Shown: one piece after another, positions 39,651 through 50,136 of the stretch
Position numbering within the stretch: position 1 is the first letter of the stretch
Layout: the number at the start of each line of letters is the position of its first letter
Assembly: GCA_963575745.1 (NCBI GenBank)
Contig: CAUYUJ010019893.1
Span: 426,089-482,088 of the forward strand
Length of the DNA stretch: 56,000 nucleotides
Origin: Prorocentrum cordatum
Lineage: Eukaryota; Sar; Dinophyceae; Prorocentrales; Prorocentraceae
Direction of reading: 5' to 3'
Program-made: the position numbers and the translations under genes
The notes under the pieces: model-generated
Database searches by the model: none
Seen by the model: the letters and a program-made list of their open reading frames with translations, nothing else
Told to the model about the DNA's origin: nothing

Positions 39651-40055
39651 CAGTCCTGGAGGAGGGGCTTTCTCAGGCGGAGCGGTCGCAGCGAGACGCA
39701 TTCATCGAGGAGGTGAGGAGAATCAGGGCGAGGGTCGCAAGCAACTCCGTCACCCCTGGCATGCGTTGGAGCAGTATCCTGGCCCCCTTTATATAGGGCA
39801 CAGCCACCAACAGAGGTCGAAATGTCTTCGAACTAGCCTTCAGGAGCAGCAACCTTAGCACCGCTATTATCGAACATGCAGCAGCCTGGTGGAGAGCACG
39901 AGGCGTCAGCTCCTACAGGGATGCCCAGTTAGCGCTCGCATCCGAAGCAGATATGGCGTCCAGGGCAGCCGGTGCGTCGCTCGAGGCCCCCGAGGTCGGC
40001 GGCTACATCGCACCCCAGCTCAAGGAGCGAATGATGCTGCACCTGGATGCGGCTT
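39651..40055 (+). pseudogene. Large unknown protein, part 4, with an in-frame stop
   Basis: After the C9 run the next frame reads VLEEGLSQAERSQRDAFIEE and VRRIRARVASN, a plausible helix. It meets TAG at 39,794-39,796 and continues with FELAFRSSNLSTAIIEHAAA and WWRARGVSSYRDAQLALASE. Near 40,050 the sense returns to the frame of part 5. This stretch is too short or too interrupted to stand as a gene and is best read as a link between parts 3 and 5. Confidence 0.45.
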
Positions 40056-42033
40056 CCTTCAGACTGCCATCCTGTCTGGAGATCGGCAGGCGGTGGAGGC
40101 TGGAGCGAGGGTCCGGGCGCAAATGGCCAGCATCGGACCGAGGTCAAACCCAAGGAACAGCGGGCCCGCGAGCGAAGGCAGACCACGCCCTGAAGTAGAA
40201 ACCGAAACTGTGGAAGCCGCAAGCACAACCACGCCATGGCACGCGGATATAAGACAGATGCTAAACCGGGCAAGCTTCGCTACTCCCCAGGGCAGGTTAC
40301 CGGCTGGCAGTACCAGAGAAGGGCTCCTGGACAGACTCACACGCACTCTCGACGCCAGGCAGCGGGATGAAGAGGAGGCAGGCAGAGGTACCATGCCGGC
40401 CCCCGGAGAAAGGACCTCTGTCAATGGAGACCAGGCACAGTGCCTCGCACAAAGCGTGCTCCTGGAACACAGGGTAGATCGACAACCGGGTCCCTGGACC
40501 TCTAGAGCCCTGTGGCTCTGCCTGGCCCCACACTACTTCCCCCTCCTCAAGCCAGTGCTGACTGTGCGGGCCCTGGACTCCCGACCCCACGACGTTCTCT
40601 ACCGCTGGATGACCAGGAATGAGATGCACACGCCGGAAGACCTCGTGGCCTGCCTTCGGAGGGACTTCCCGGATGCCGATCTAGCTCCATACTCCGACCT
40701 CAGCAACTCACAAATCCAGGCCCTGACATCCCACCTCAGTGAAGGAGCTAGTCTGACGCACCTCGACGCCAGCGTGTCCGCCAGAGCCCTCATCGAGAGC
40801 CTGGGGGATGGCTTATCCCAACTCAGCCACCCTCCTGGGGACAGTGTCAGGCTCCCTCCGGAAAGCATGGACGCCGTGGAAGTTCCTCCCTGGGACCGGG
40901 AGGTAGGAGCTCCTCGACGCATGATCTGCAGCGATGACATCTTAGGTTTCGCGGAAGCCCTGGTACCATGCGGCCACCTGCATCACGCCGAATGCCTGAG
41001 ACAGTGGAGGATTAGCCAACCATCGCAGGCCCTGTCCAACGGAAGATGCTTCCCAGTGAACTGTCCCATATGCCGCTCCGTCGATAGGGGTAGCGTCTCC
41101 GTAAGGATTCCAGACCGACCGCGAGATGCCGACGCCGCGGACATTGCGGTACCACCAGACCTCCTACAGCTCCGCGACGGGACCCTTCTCCCACTGCAGC
41201 CCTTCCTGAGCCTGCAAGAGTTAGCCGATGCCTTCAGGCACCTGGCCCCAGATCTGGACTGCCTCAGAGCACAAACACTCTCCATCCGGCGTCCCCACAC
41301 ATACGTCACACTTTCAGACATGCGCAGAATCCACGCGCACGTTACCGAGAGGAGAACCGCGCAGGAGGCACGTCATGCCCCGATGGAAGTGGATGGGACC
41401 CCACCTGACGGCGGGAACGGTGGAAGCGGCATGGACTCCGACGACACCCACAACATTACGCAGGGACCTGGGACCTCGCCTCCGCAGCGACCCCCTGGTC
41501 CCACCAACAGGACAGATAGGATACGGCAAGCCCCGCGAATCACTTTCGGAAGATGGGCACTGCTACTGGGACGGAACCCCCCAGAGGATGAACCCATGAG
41601 GAGGGGACCTGGGCAGTTCCCGGTAGGGCTGCTCACCGCGGCCGTCCGAGACATTGCAGCCGATCTGGTAATTTCCAGAAGCACCTACCTCGGCGAACGT
41701 GTAGCGGATGAGACTGGAGTCACCTTTGCCCTCGCAGGCCCAGACGCCTGGGAGCAGATCAAAGCAGTAGTCTCGGAGCGCAGGAACCAGCCTCAGGGGA
41801 GCGCCGCCCCAACAATCCTCGTGGTAGATGCCCTAGCTCAAGACATGGATGCCGCCCTGACGGCAGCTACCGCCGCGGGCAGCCCATGCTGTCTCGTCGC
41901 CCTGGCCACCGAGGGAGTGCCGTCACCTGGAGGACCGGATCCGGTCGAGCTCGCAGCCCTGGCAAACGCGCAGTGGCGATACCGAGCCGCCAGCAAGATT
42001 ACCCATCTCGTGCCGATTGGACACCCCTACTGA
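40056..42033 (+). CDS. Large unknown protein, part 5: RING-H2-like domain
   Basis: An open frame (from 39,889) whose convincing part begins near 40,056 with QTAILSGDRQAVEAG. A RING-H2-like finger lies at about 40,921-41,078: an ICSDD segment, then CGHLHHAECLRQW, and NCPICRS. The C-x-H-x2-H-x2-C and C-P-x-C parts are textbook, but the first C-x2-C pair is reduced to one Cys (RRMIC), so zinc site 1 may be incomplete. RING proteins usually act as E3 ubiquitin ligases. PMEVDGTPPDGG here echoes PMDVDNPRNG of part 3. A mixed alpha/beta region with TILVVDALAQDMDAAL follows. The frame ends at TGA 42,031-42,033. Confidence 0.6.
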
Positions 42034-42054
42034 ACAGGCAAGCCCAGCCCACCA

Positions 42055-42805
42055 ATGCAGCAACTCTTCGCCGCTCAGCTCGACCTAGAGGGCAGGACAC
42101 TGCGCACGATCCTACCCCCGTCAATAGTTGTGCACTGGGGTGGAAGGAATGGGGACACCTCTGATGCGCTACACATCCTAACCCCTGAGAGCGGCAATGA
42201 CGGCGTCGTTGCGCAGATCATGAGATGGAGGGATGAACTAGGGCGATCCCACAACGGGATGATCGCAGCCGACTGGGTCACCACGAGAGTGCAGCTCCCC
42301 CGGGACGAGCTCCTGAGATGCCAGGGACTCGAGATGCTCTTCCACCACGTTCTCCGCTGCAGAGCATCGAGACCCACGAGCTGTGAGGACGGCATACGTG
42401 CCCCCCTGGATAATCTGCAGGCGGCAGCTCAAACCACCATGCTGGCCTACCAGACGGCATGCGTCTGGAGAACATACGAGACAAGTGACTCTGTACACAT
42501 CCCAGTTCCCCTCAGAGCGATCTGCATAGCCCACTCTGTAGCCTCCACAACAGCTGGAGCCATGGGACACAGAGTCGGAATTTGCGGGACGGGGCTTCTC
42601 CTGATCTCCACTCCAGAACGGATTGCCGCCCCCGTCTTGAGGCACCTCCGAGACGAGCTTCCGCGGGTTTTTGGGGACGCCTCCTCCTCCATGGCACAAG
42701 GACCGCGCCGCATCCTCCTGGAAGGACCGTGGGATGGAGGACCCCCATTTGTGCGCCTCTCTGACCCCGAGGACGGCTGCCACCTAAGATGGAATCTCGC
42801 TGACA
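42055..42805 (+). CDS. Large unknown protein, part 6
   Basis: The same frame as part 5, reopened after 18 bp with ATG 42,055. It reads MQQLFAAQLDLEGRTLRTIL, IVVHWGGRNGDTSDALHIL, LEMLFHHVLRCRA and PVPLRAICIAHSVASTTAG. The LEMLFHHVLRCR phrase recalls LELFIHHAWRRH of part 2, another hint of internal repetition in the whole locus. The frame would stop at 42,823-42,825, but sense passes to the next frame near 42,805. It could be a second cistron or, more simply, the same protein after a nonsense change. Confidence 0.5.
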
Positions 42806-43830
42806 TGGGGACAAACACGGCCTGAGGACGTCCTGCAAGCCGTAGAGGCCACGATTGGTCCCGGCACAGTCGAACAGGTTTCCACCGTATACGCCTGGTT
42901 CCCAGACGTCTCTGACTACAGATACATGACGCAAGTTCGCATACGCTTAGCTGCGGCCGACGCCATGGCAGCAGCCTTCGTGGGCACCTGTTGTATTGTG
43001 ATCGGAGCCCAGACTGTCAGGATCTTCCCCGCCACACCTAGCAGGGACCCCATGCACAGAGCGGCTGCGACATCCAGGGAACTGCAAGAGCATGTGGACG
43101 CGCTGGCCAGAATCTCTGTACGACAGGCCCCCAGACGCGCCATTCAGCCCCAAGTCCTCGAGATCACCACTCTCGACAGGCACGGGGCGCAGCTGGGAGA
43201 AATTCGCCCACGCAGCATGCGCCCTGACGCTTGGCTCCCTGGACACAGTACGCTTCGGCTCTTCTCTGCATCGGTCGGCTCAGCGAACGCCCAGATACTA
43301 ACTCGACTCTGGCCATTCCCGGATGGCCCGGACGGTACCTCACACCCAGCCAACACCAGAGCTGCCCCACCTATCATCACGGGGGACTGGCTCCGAGATA
43401 ACGCCAGGGCGATGAGCAGGAGCGCGCCCAATACGGTACCTAGCATGTCGCAGGGAAGTGGCCTACGGGACTACGAAACCGTCCTACAGCCCGGAGAATA
43501 CTTACTCGCCGCAATAGCGGCTGGCGGGGCCGTTGAGGCCACCACTAGCGGTGAGGCAGGTTTCCTTTTCACTTCAGTCCCCACCTGGGTGACGGTGCTC
43601 CTCCCTGCGGACGCGGACATTAGGGCAGCCACGAGGGGTGCTGACAGACCTCCAGCGAGACTCAAACTTCAGCTTGCCGCGGGCCCCATCCACGTTCCAC
43701 GCCTGGACTCTGCTCCCACAGCCACACCAACTCCCGCTTCAGTGGGGCTGAGGGTCCACGCTCCCTCCCAACAGCCACTTCCTAGACGTACCTCGGCTTC
43801 ACTCAACCCACTCCCTGGGCCGCCAGACCC
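42806..43830 (+). CDS. Large unknown protein, part 7
   Basis: In the frame entered near 42,805: RPEDVLQAVEATIGPGTVEQ, VSTVYAWFPDVSDYRYMTQ, then IRLAAADAMAAAFVGTCCIV and, later, LRDYETVLQPGEYLLAAIAA and PTWVTVLLPADADIRAA. It has well-mixed, protein-like composition. A Pro/Thr/Ser-rich stretch follows. The frame stops at TAG 43,859-43,861, but the better continuation moves one base near 43,830. No family is recognised. Confidence 0.5.
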
Positions 43831-44142
43831 ACTCACTTTCCGGAGCTCGCCGAGGCACTAGTGCGCGCGCGCAGGCCGCCCCCGGCCGAACTGGTAAGAG
43901 CCGACGAAGATGCGGTCCGCATCGCGCGGGGGATGCCGGGTAGATGCGCTGCCGTGGTCCCGGAGCAAGCAGTGCAGAACATGGCGCGCGGCGTCCAACG
44001 CCAGATTGCCCTCGAAATCCGCAGACAACTCGAGGGCTGGCCCATGCAGAGGTATAAGTGGGACATGTTCGCCGCCATCTGGATCTTGCAACTAGCAACC
44101 CAGACCTCTGAGAGTCGCATTTTTTTCACGACGACGGTTTGA
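43831..44142 (+). CDS. Large unknown protein, part 8: C-terminal end
   Basis: Continues as HFPELAEALVRARRPPPAEL and EQAVQNMARGVQRQIALEIR, then QRYKWDMFAAIWILQLATQ, ending at TGA 44,140-44,142. Helical and charged, with a Trp-rich end. It is followed by T-rich DNA, so this is taken as the end of the locus. Confidence 0.5.
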   Translation, partial: THFPELAEALVRARRPPPAELVRADEDAVRIARGMPGRCAAVVPEQAVQNMARGVQRQIALEIRRQLEGWPMQRYKWDMFAAIWILQLATQTSESRIFFTTTV

Positions 44143-44609
44143 CTTGTTCTTTTCGGGAATTGGCTTGATTTTTAGATTCGATTCCGACGCGTCTTGATTT
44201 TTTATGGTATGTCTTGTTTTTGTTATTGGATGTCTTGATTTTTCCTAGATGTCTTGTTTTTTTTGGTAGTAGGCAATGATGTCTTGGCTTACCATGCTGG
44301 CACCCACCAGAATGCGCACTCGATCGTGAGAGTTGATCCTTTATATATATATATATAAACTAGATTATCCTTATTCTTCTTCTTCTTCTTCTCCTCCTCC
44401 TCCTTCTTCCACCTCGACCCTCCTGCCTTGCTCGCGCGCTCGCGGCGCGCTCTGCCGTCGCCCCTGCTCAAGGGCGCGCCCGCGCGGGAGCGCCCTCGCG
44501 CGCGTCGCCGCGCGGCGACGCGCGCGCGCGCCGCCCGCGGCCGCGGCCGCGCGGCGTCGCCCGCCCTGGAGGCCGTGCGGGGGGAGAGGGGACCACGCGG
44601 CCGACCGCC
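44143..44609. other. T-rich tail with GTCTTG repeats, then (TA)n and polypyrimidine DNA
   Basis: GTCTTG followed by a T-run recurs at 44,191, 44,211, 44,232 and 44,251, with worn copies at 44,143, 44,162 and 44,281, a 20-bp degenerate tandem repeat. A (TA)n spot (44,342-44,357), a TTC/CTC tract (44,372-44,405) and CG-rich DNA follow up to the next gene. Confidence 0.7.
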
Positions 44610-47541
44610 ATGTCCACCAGCGCGGTCATGCCGAACGGTCGTGCCGAGCGGTCGCGCCGACCGCTCGGCACGACCGCTCGGCACGACCGCTCGGCACGGT
44701 CGATCCATCAATTTCGGCCGTCCCGAGGCGCCATGGCCCACCCATCGCTCGAGGAGGTGCCGCGGCTGGTGGACATGGCGCGCGACGCCGCTGGGGTGCC
44801 AGAGTGGCGCCCCGAGGACTCATCCTCTCTCCTCCATCCTTCCTCGATCCATCCTTCTTGGGATCCTCGCCTTTTCCTCCTCCTCCTCCTCGAGATCCCC
44901 CTCCTCCTCCTCCTCGAATCTCCCCCTCCTCCACCCGCCCCGTCATTCCTGAACTTGCTCCTCCTCTGAGCGCCGCTCCTGGAGATCTTCCTCCTCATCC
45001 TCCTCCTCCTGCTCCTCCGGGCCCCAGGACGCCCCGAAGCCGCGGGTCTTGTCAGATCGGTTCCTCGACGGTGCCCAGGGCCACACCATCCCGAGGCGAT
45101 GGTGCAGATGGGCGCGACGCCAGTTCGTACGACGATATCGCTCGCACATGGCGTTGGTCAAGGCCGAAGCCGAGGCCGTTTTCGCCCTCGTCCTTCTCCT
45201 TCTCCTCCGCTGCCCTCTCCACCTCGAGTCTTCGTCTCGATTTTCCATCGCCAGGCTGCAGCCGCGATGGAAAAGCTCAGGAACAAGAAGACGGCTGACA
45301 TTGACCTTGCCATTATGGCAGAGGCCACCGCATTTGTGATGGGAGCGTTCTCGATTGAAGGAGAAAGGAAAGGAGGAATAGAGGATGCAGGGGGGAGGAA
45401 AGAAGGGACAGAAGAGGAAGGAGGGGTAGAGATCGAGGGGGATGAGGGGGATCAGGAGGATCACGAGCACGTCGAGGAGCATAGAGGGGAAGACATTTCC
45501 AGGGAGAAGGGGGGGCAACAGGCGGTCATGTGTAGCCCCGTTAGCGGTCGTGTTGTTGTCGTCGATCGGTTGCCTCCGCCCGCCTGCGAGGCGATCGGAA
45601 CCACGGTGGACGAGACCCACCCGAAGTTGCCAGGCCGTTGCCAGCCAGGAGAGAGGGGTGAAGGAGGTGGGAGAGGGAAGGGTAAGAAGGGAATCGCAGA
45701 AGGGAATGGATACGGATAAAGATTGAGGAACAGGTGAGGGGAGGAATGAGACCGCACTCGAGGACGGGAGGTTAGGGGATGGAGGGGAGGATAGAGGAGG
45801 GGATCCGAGGTTAGGGGAATGTGACCTCACTCGAGGACGGGAGGATAGAGGAGCATGATCATCATCATCACCCTCACTCTCGCTGACCTCGTCCCCGTCG
45901 CTGCGAGTAAAGCGGATCGAGGGCTTCATCATCACCCTCGCTCTCGGGGACGGGAGGTTAGGGGAGGGAGGGGGGGAGGCGTTTTCATCATCACCCTCAC
46001 TCTCGCGGACCTTCTGCCTCGCCCCCATCGCTGCGAGTGAAGCTGATCGAGGGCGAGGATGAGGATGTGGATCGAGGGCGCGGGTGAGTCTGAGGGCGAG
46101 GGTGATGATGAGGCTCAGGGCCCGACCGCCCTCCGCGGCCGTAGGCTATGACGACATCCCCGACTGGTCGAGCTACCCAGCGAAGTCCTCTTCCTGTCGG
46201 CCTCAGCCAGAATCCTGGCAGGTGGGACGGGGGGGGTCAGGATAAGATGCGAAGACTCGAGGGTATGGAGGGAAGTGCAGGGTTAGGAAGGGGAGCGAGG
46301 GCGTGGAGGGATGCATGGAGGGGTCGAGGACCTGCTGCTATAGCAGGGTGCAGGCCTGGAGGTGAGGTTGGACCGAGAGGGCCGAGGGTAAGGGGAGGGA
46401 GGTAAGCGGGGACAGGGAGCGACAAGATCTTGTCGCCCACTCGAGCAAAGGAAAGACGGAGAGCAGCAAGGGTACGGGTAAGGAAAGACTCGGAGGCGGT
46501 GAGCGAGGGTACGGGGGAAAGTGCATGAAGCGAGGATCAGGGGAGGTATTCGAAGCACGCTCATCGCGATGACGCTCGAGATGGAGGGCATGCGCATCTC
46601 ACAGAAGAACATGGAGGCTGGATCGCGTTGCTGGGGACAGGGAGCGAATAGCGAAGGCAATGAGGAGGGAGGCTACGCCTTGGTGTATAAGAGGGTGTGA
46701 GTGGAGGTACGAGGGGGAGGAAAGGGGAGGGGAGGGAAGGGCAATGGCAGCGAAGGAGAGAGGAGAGAGGGCAGTGGGAGCAGGTCCCATCACGTATCAT
46801 GTTGAGTTTGAGGTGCGTGCGTGTGCGTGAACAGATCACGCTTGAAACGTGCCATTGCTATCAGCAGTGTGTTTTTTAAGAGGGCCCCCCTGCGCCCCAG
46901 GCCGTCTGGGACAAGCTGTACGGTGAGAAGTTCGAGAACGGCTACAGAGTGATGAAGGGCAGGAAGCCCGCGAAGACCGTCGTGCAAGCCAGGAGGCAGC
47001 TTGCAGGAGGAATGATGTCAGAAAAATGTGCCTGTTAGATGCACGGGGGAACTGAGGTCAAGGGAGGGTGGGAGATTGGTAAAGGAGGCGGGAGGCAAGG
47101 AGGGAGGAGCGAGAGGTTGCGGGAGGGGGGGGCGGCACCAGCTGAGACGCATGGAGGGAGGAGAAGATATGATCAGGGAGGGCGGAGAGGAGGGGCTAAT
47201 CGTAAGGGATCTCGAGGGAGGCTTCACGGACAGAGAGGGGGGAGGCTAATTAAGGGAGGCACGCGAGTCGACACGGTGTCTGTGCAGCATGTGATATCTT
47301 GATTCTTATTGTTGGTATTGTGGTTGGACGTGCGGCGGAGTGTGTAGCATAAATGTGACGCCATGAATTAGTTGCGGTGCATAGTCATGGTTTCCCTGGC
47401 GCGAGGTTCTTGCTGTGCAGGTCCCTCCGCATCATGTATGCGCACTGGCAGCGCCGCAAGATCCAGGAGGAGGCGATGGACACCCAGCTAGCTGATGAGG
47501 CGGCTCTCCACTCGAGAGAGAGGGCGCGATCTTACGATCGC

Positions 47542-47589
<48 letters not shown>

Positions 47590-48082
47590 CCTCTCTCTCT
47601 CGTTGCCCCTCACCTCTCGATCTATCTATCTCCTCCTCCCCTCGCGTCTCACTGCCAGACGTGCCTATGCTTTGTGCAGCATCAGTGATCCCGATGGCGT
47701 GCCCTGATGTTGAATCTCATCGTGATCGTCGTGCTCCTCGCTCGCATCCCCATCCCCCTCGCCCCCAGCTGGTCCAAATCCGCCCTCCCACGTGTAGTAT
47801 GAGAGGGCCGCTGATTGCATGTGCATATGGTTGGGCATGTGAATCAAGCCTTTGACCCTGGGCGCTTCGTTCTTGTACGATGTATGAGAACGAGAGGGGC
47901 CTCTAGCAGAGACGAGGGAGGGAACTAACTCGAGGAGGATTCTGGAGGAGGAGAAGCACAAACGCATGGGGAGGAGGGAATAGGAACAGGAGAAGGGCAA
48001 TCGAGAGTCGGGCTGACAGGGCTGCGACGAGGACGACGACATCGAGGAGTTGCCCGAGCACACCTTGCGGATGTACATCTAG
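44610..48082 (+). CDS. Unrecognised multi-exon gene (spliced; partial model)
   Basis: Best exons: 44,610-44,816 (ATG start, ends GVPEWRPE), 45,028-45,177 (DAPKPRVLSDRFLDGAQ to MALVKAEAEA), 45,255-45,360 (AAAAMEKLRNKKTADID to FSIE), 46,145-46,221 (YDDIPDWSSYPAK to ESWQ), probable 46,546-46,610 (TLIAMTLEMEGMRISQKN), 46,901-about 47,007 (AVWDKLYGEKFENGYRV), 47,421-about 47,515 (SLRIMYAHWQRRKIQEE) and last exon 48,020-48,082 (GCDEDDDIEELPEHTLRMYI, TAG). Exons 1-4 join in phase, with introns GA-AG, GT-AG and GA-AG. All four of the firm acceptors (three internal, one terminal) are AG followed by G, the dinoflagellate pattern. Joins between exons 4 and 8 could not be phased. The product is charged and helical; no domain is recognised. 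Confidence 0.55.
44636..44676. repeat. Perfect 19-bp inverted repeat with 3-nt loop
   Basis: Arms 44,636-44,654 and 44,658-44,676 are exactly complementary around CGC. Further copies of the CTCGGCACGACCG phrase follow to about 44,703. It lies inside the proposed first exon. Confidence 0.9.
47539..47602. repeat. (CT)n microsatellite
   Basis: CT dinucleotide run inside a probable intron of the multi-exon gene, after the SLRIMYAHWQ exon. Confidence 0.93.
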
Positions 48083-48975
48083 AGAGCGCAGGAGAGCGTT
48101 CCACAAGCCATGGGGTGGGGTAGGACGCATCTTCGAATGTGCACGCGCCTCTTTGGCCTCGCATGTGCGCCACCTGCGTCAGTGATCGCGTGCGGCAGGT
48201 CCGTGTCGTGACGACCTCGACTATGGTTTCTGACACCGCGTTGGATCGTTCAACCTTGAACGATCGGCGGCTTCCCGATCGCCAGATCGCCCCAAAATGG
48301 CCGATTCTGGGCCACTTGCGTCGCTCAACCTTGAACGCTCGCGGCGGGGTCGCAGCGAGTCGACACGACGCGGGCCTGCCGCATCCAAGTTCAGTTTATG
48401 TTGGATCTTGGAGTTTGCAGTGCAGGAGGGAGGAGGGACCGAACGACTCACCGCTGAACCACTCGACCTCGATCGATGGTGAGTCTTTCGGCACCCCCTC
48501 CCATCCGGCACTGATCCACAATTTCGGGGGTCGCGTCTTCCTCGAGTGAGCCTGGGGGGGGGACCGATGGACCACTTTAACTCTGATCGCCCCCTTGCCC
48601 GCCATGCCCCGTCACCCGACAACATTCACACCCGACATTGCCCGTCTTACTTTTGCTACGAGCCAGGAGGTAGGCCAGATCGATGTAGCGAGGTCTTGCC
48701 TGCTACTAGCGCGTCCTCCGTCCCACATTGTGTTGGTGTCATCCCTTCCTCTCCAACCCCTGCGTTCCCTCTCATCGGAGTCTCCCTCAACCCTTATCCC
48801 TCCCTCCTTGCCTCCTCCTCGTTTCTCCCCCAGTCGCTACTCTGTCTGCTAGGCTCGGTGGAGGGCGAGGGAGGTCGATACGGGGTCGCCAGCGTCTTCG
48901 ACTGACTGGGAGACGCGGGATGGTTCTCTGGCTCAGCACGGCACTGGAGCGGAGGATTTACCTTTCTACGGTAGC
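48083..48975. other. Intergenic region upstream of the 291-residue gene
   Basis: Unique sequence. A phrase TCAACCTTGAACG occurs twice (near 48,249 and 48,329). Short frames on both strands show no motif. The 5' leader of the next gene must end here; no DinoSL copy is visible. Confidence 0.5.
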
Positions 48976-49212
48976 ATGACTGGCACGGCGGTGACCCGCA
49001 GCAGGAGGAAGAGGAAGGACAAAAAACACAAAACGAAATCTAGGAAGCACGACAAGGATGAGGCTCGCGCTGCACCGTTCTCGTCCGAGAGAGCTCCTGG
49101 TACTATCCCACCTGCATTCGCAGCACCACAGACCCCTAGCAAGGGAAAACCAGCAGCGTCGTCACCAGCAGCCCCGACCATGAAGAGAGGAAAGCCAGCA
49201 ATGGCAACAGCG

Positions 49213-49245
<33 letters not shown>

Positions 49246-49851
49246 GCATCCAAGAAGAGGCCCGCAGCAGCGAAGAAAGGTTGCGGCACCAAGAAGGCAA
49301 AGAAGGCACCCGAGCCCGAGGAGGAAAAGGAACAGGAGGATGAGGAAGTGGCGGAGGTCGTGGTCGAGGCCGAGGAGGGTGGTGAAGATGAAGAGGAGAA
49401 GGACGGCACTGAGGAAGCGGAGGAGGAGGTACCGAAGGAGGTCGATCCCATAGTCGAGGAGGGCTGCCACGTGGAGTACGTTCCGCTGCCTGGGCAGCCC
49501 AACGCCGATGATGAGACCTGCGAGTTGCCTGTGAAGGGCACTCGCAGAGGCAAGCTGTACCAGGTCAAGAAAAAGAGGCGCGAGATGGAGAAGATCAGCA
49601 CGGTCTTCGTTCGCAGTATGACGGAGGGCGGCTGGGCGGGCTGGGCGCAGTTGCTCCAGCATCAGGACAGCATGTGTCCCGAGGCCGCCCAAGGCCATCT
49701 AGGAGTACGGCCCTCAGCGTCACGGGCGGCGGAGATCGTCATCACAGAGCGCATGAAGGTCATGGTGAAGACGGGCCGTGGCCCCAAGGCCGAGGGCAAG
49801 ATAGTCAAGCAGGAGGTGCTGTCCGCGCTGGGCATCGCCGACGCGGAGTGA
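48976..49851 (+). CDS. Charged nuclear-type protein, 291 residues, intact, unknown function
   Basis: ATG 48,976 to TGA 49,849-49,851 with no break. Residues 1-30 are strongly basic (SRRKRKDKKHKTKSRKHDK), like a nuclear localisation signal. Residues 50-100 are Ala/Pro/Lys-rich with a run of Ala and KKRPAAAKKG; residues 110-155 are acidic (Glu/Asp runs). The C-terminal 130 residues look folded: HVEYVPLPGQPNADDETCEL, KGTRRGKLYQVKKKRREMEK and ITERMKVMVKTGRG. Basic-Ala/Lys-acidic order recalls chromatin-associated proteins, and dinoflagellates have unusual ones, but I see no DVNP or histone signature. The folded end is not recognised. This is one of the few clean genes here. Confidence 0.75.
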
Positions 49852-50086
49852 TACAGTGGGGAGGGCACGTGAGATAGTGACAAAGAAAGGAGGAGGGCCA
49901 GGATAAGGAGGAGGAGGAAGAGGAGGAGGAGGAGGGGGAGGAGGAGGAGGAGGAGGAGGAGGAGGAGGAGGACAAGGATCAGGACAAGGCGAGAAATCGC
50001 GTGCCAGGGCATGCGGTTCGAGGCGTCTCGGTGGCATTGCACCCCACACGTTGCCCCCAGACAGCCTGAGGGATTTGGAGATGGGG
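49852..50086. repeat. 3' flank with (GGA)n run
   Basis: GGA/GAG run at about 49,903-49,972 after the gene; the rest is unique. Confidence 0.75.
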
Positions 50087-50136
50087 ATACCTCGAGTTCC
50101 TGAGGGCCGAAGTCGGCCCTCAGGAACTCGAGGTAT
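50087..50136. repeat. Near-perfect 50-bp palindrome (24-bp arms)
   Basis: Arms 50,087-50,110 and 50,113-50,136 are exactly complementary over 24 bp, separated only by AG. Each arm contains CTCGAGTTCCTGAGGGCC or its complement. It would form a strong hairpin in RNA or a cruciform in DNA. Confidence 0.93.

Noticed and set aside
37417-39651. Programmed ribosomal frameshifting at C8, T6 and C9 runs
   Set aside because: Not called as a feature: homopolymers are also where sequencing errors and mutations occur, the shifts differ in direction, and no downstream stimulatory structure could be shown by eye.
45361-45719. Read-through extension of exon 3 of the multi-exon gene
   Set aside because: The frame stays open but becomes Gly/Glu/Arg low complexity, whereas splicing from a GA site at 45,361 to 46,145 keeps phase and gives better protein sequence.
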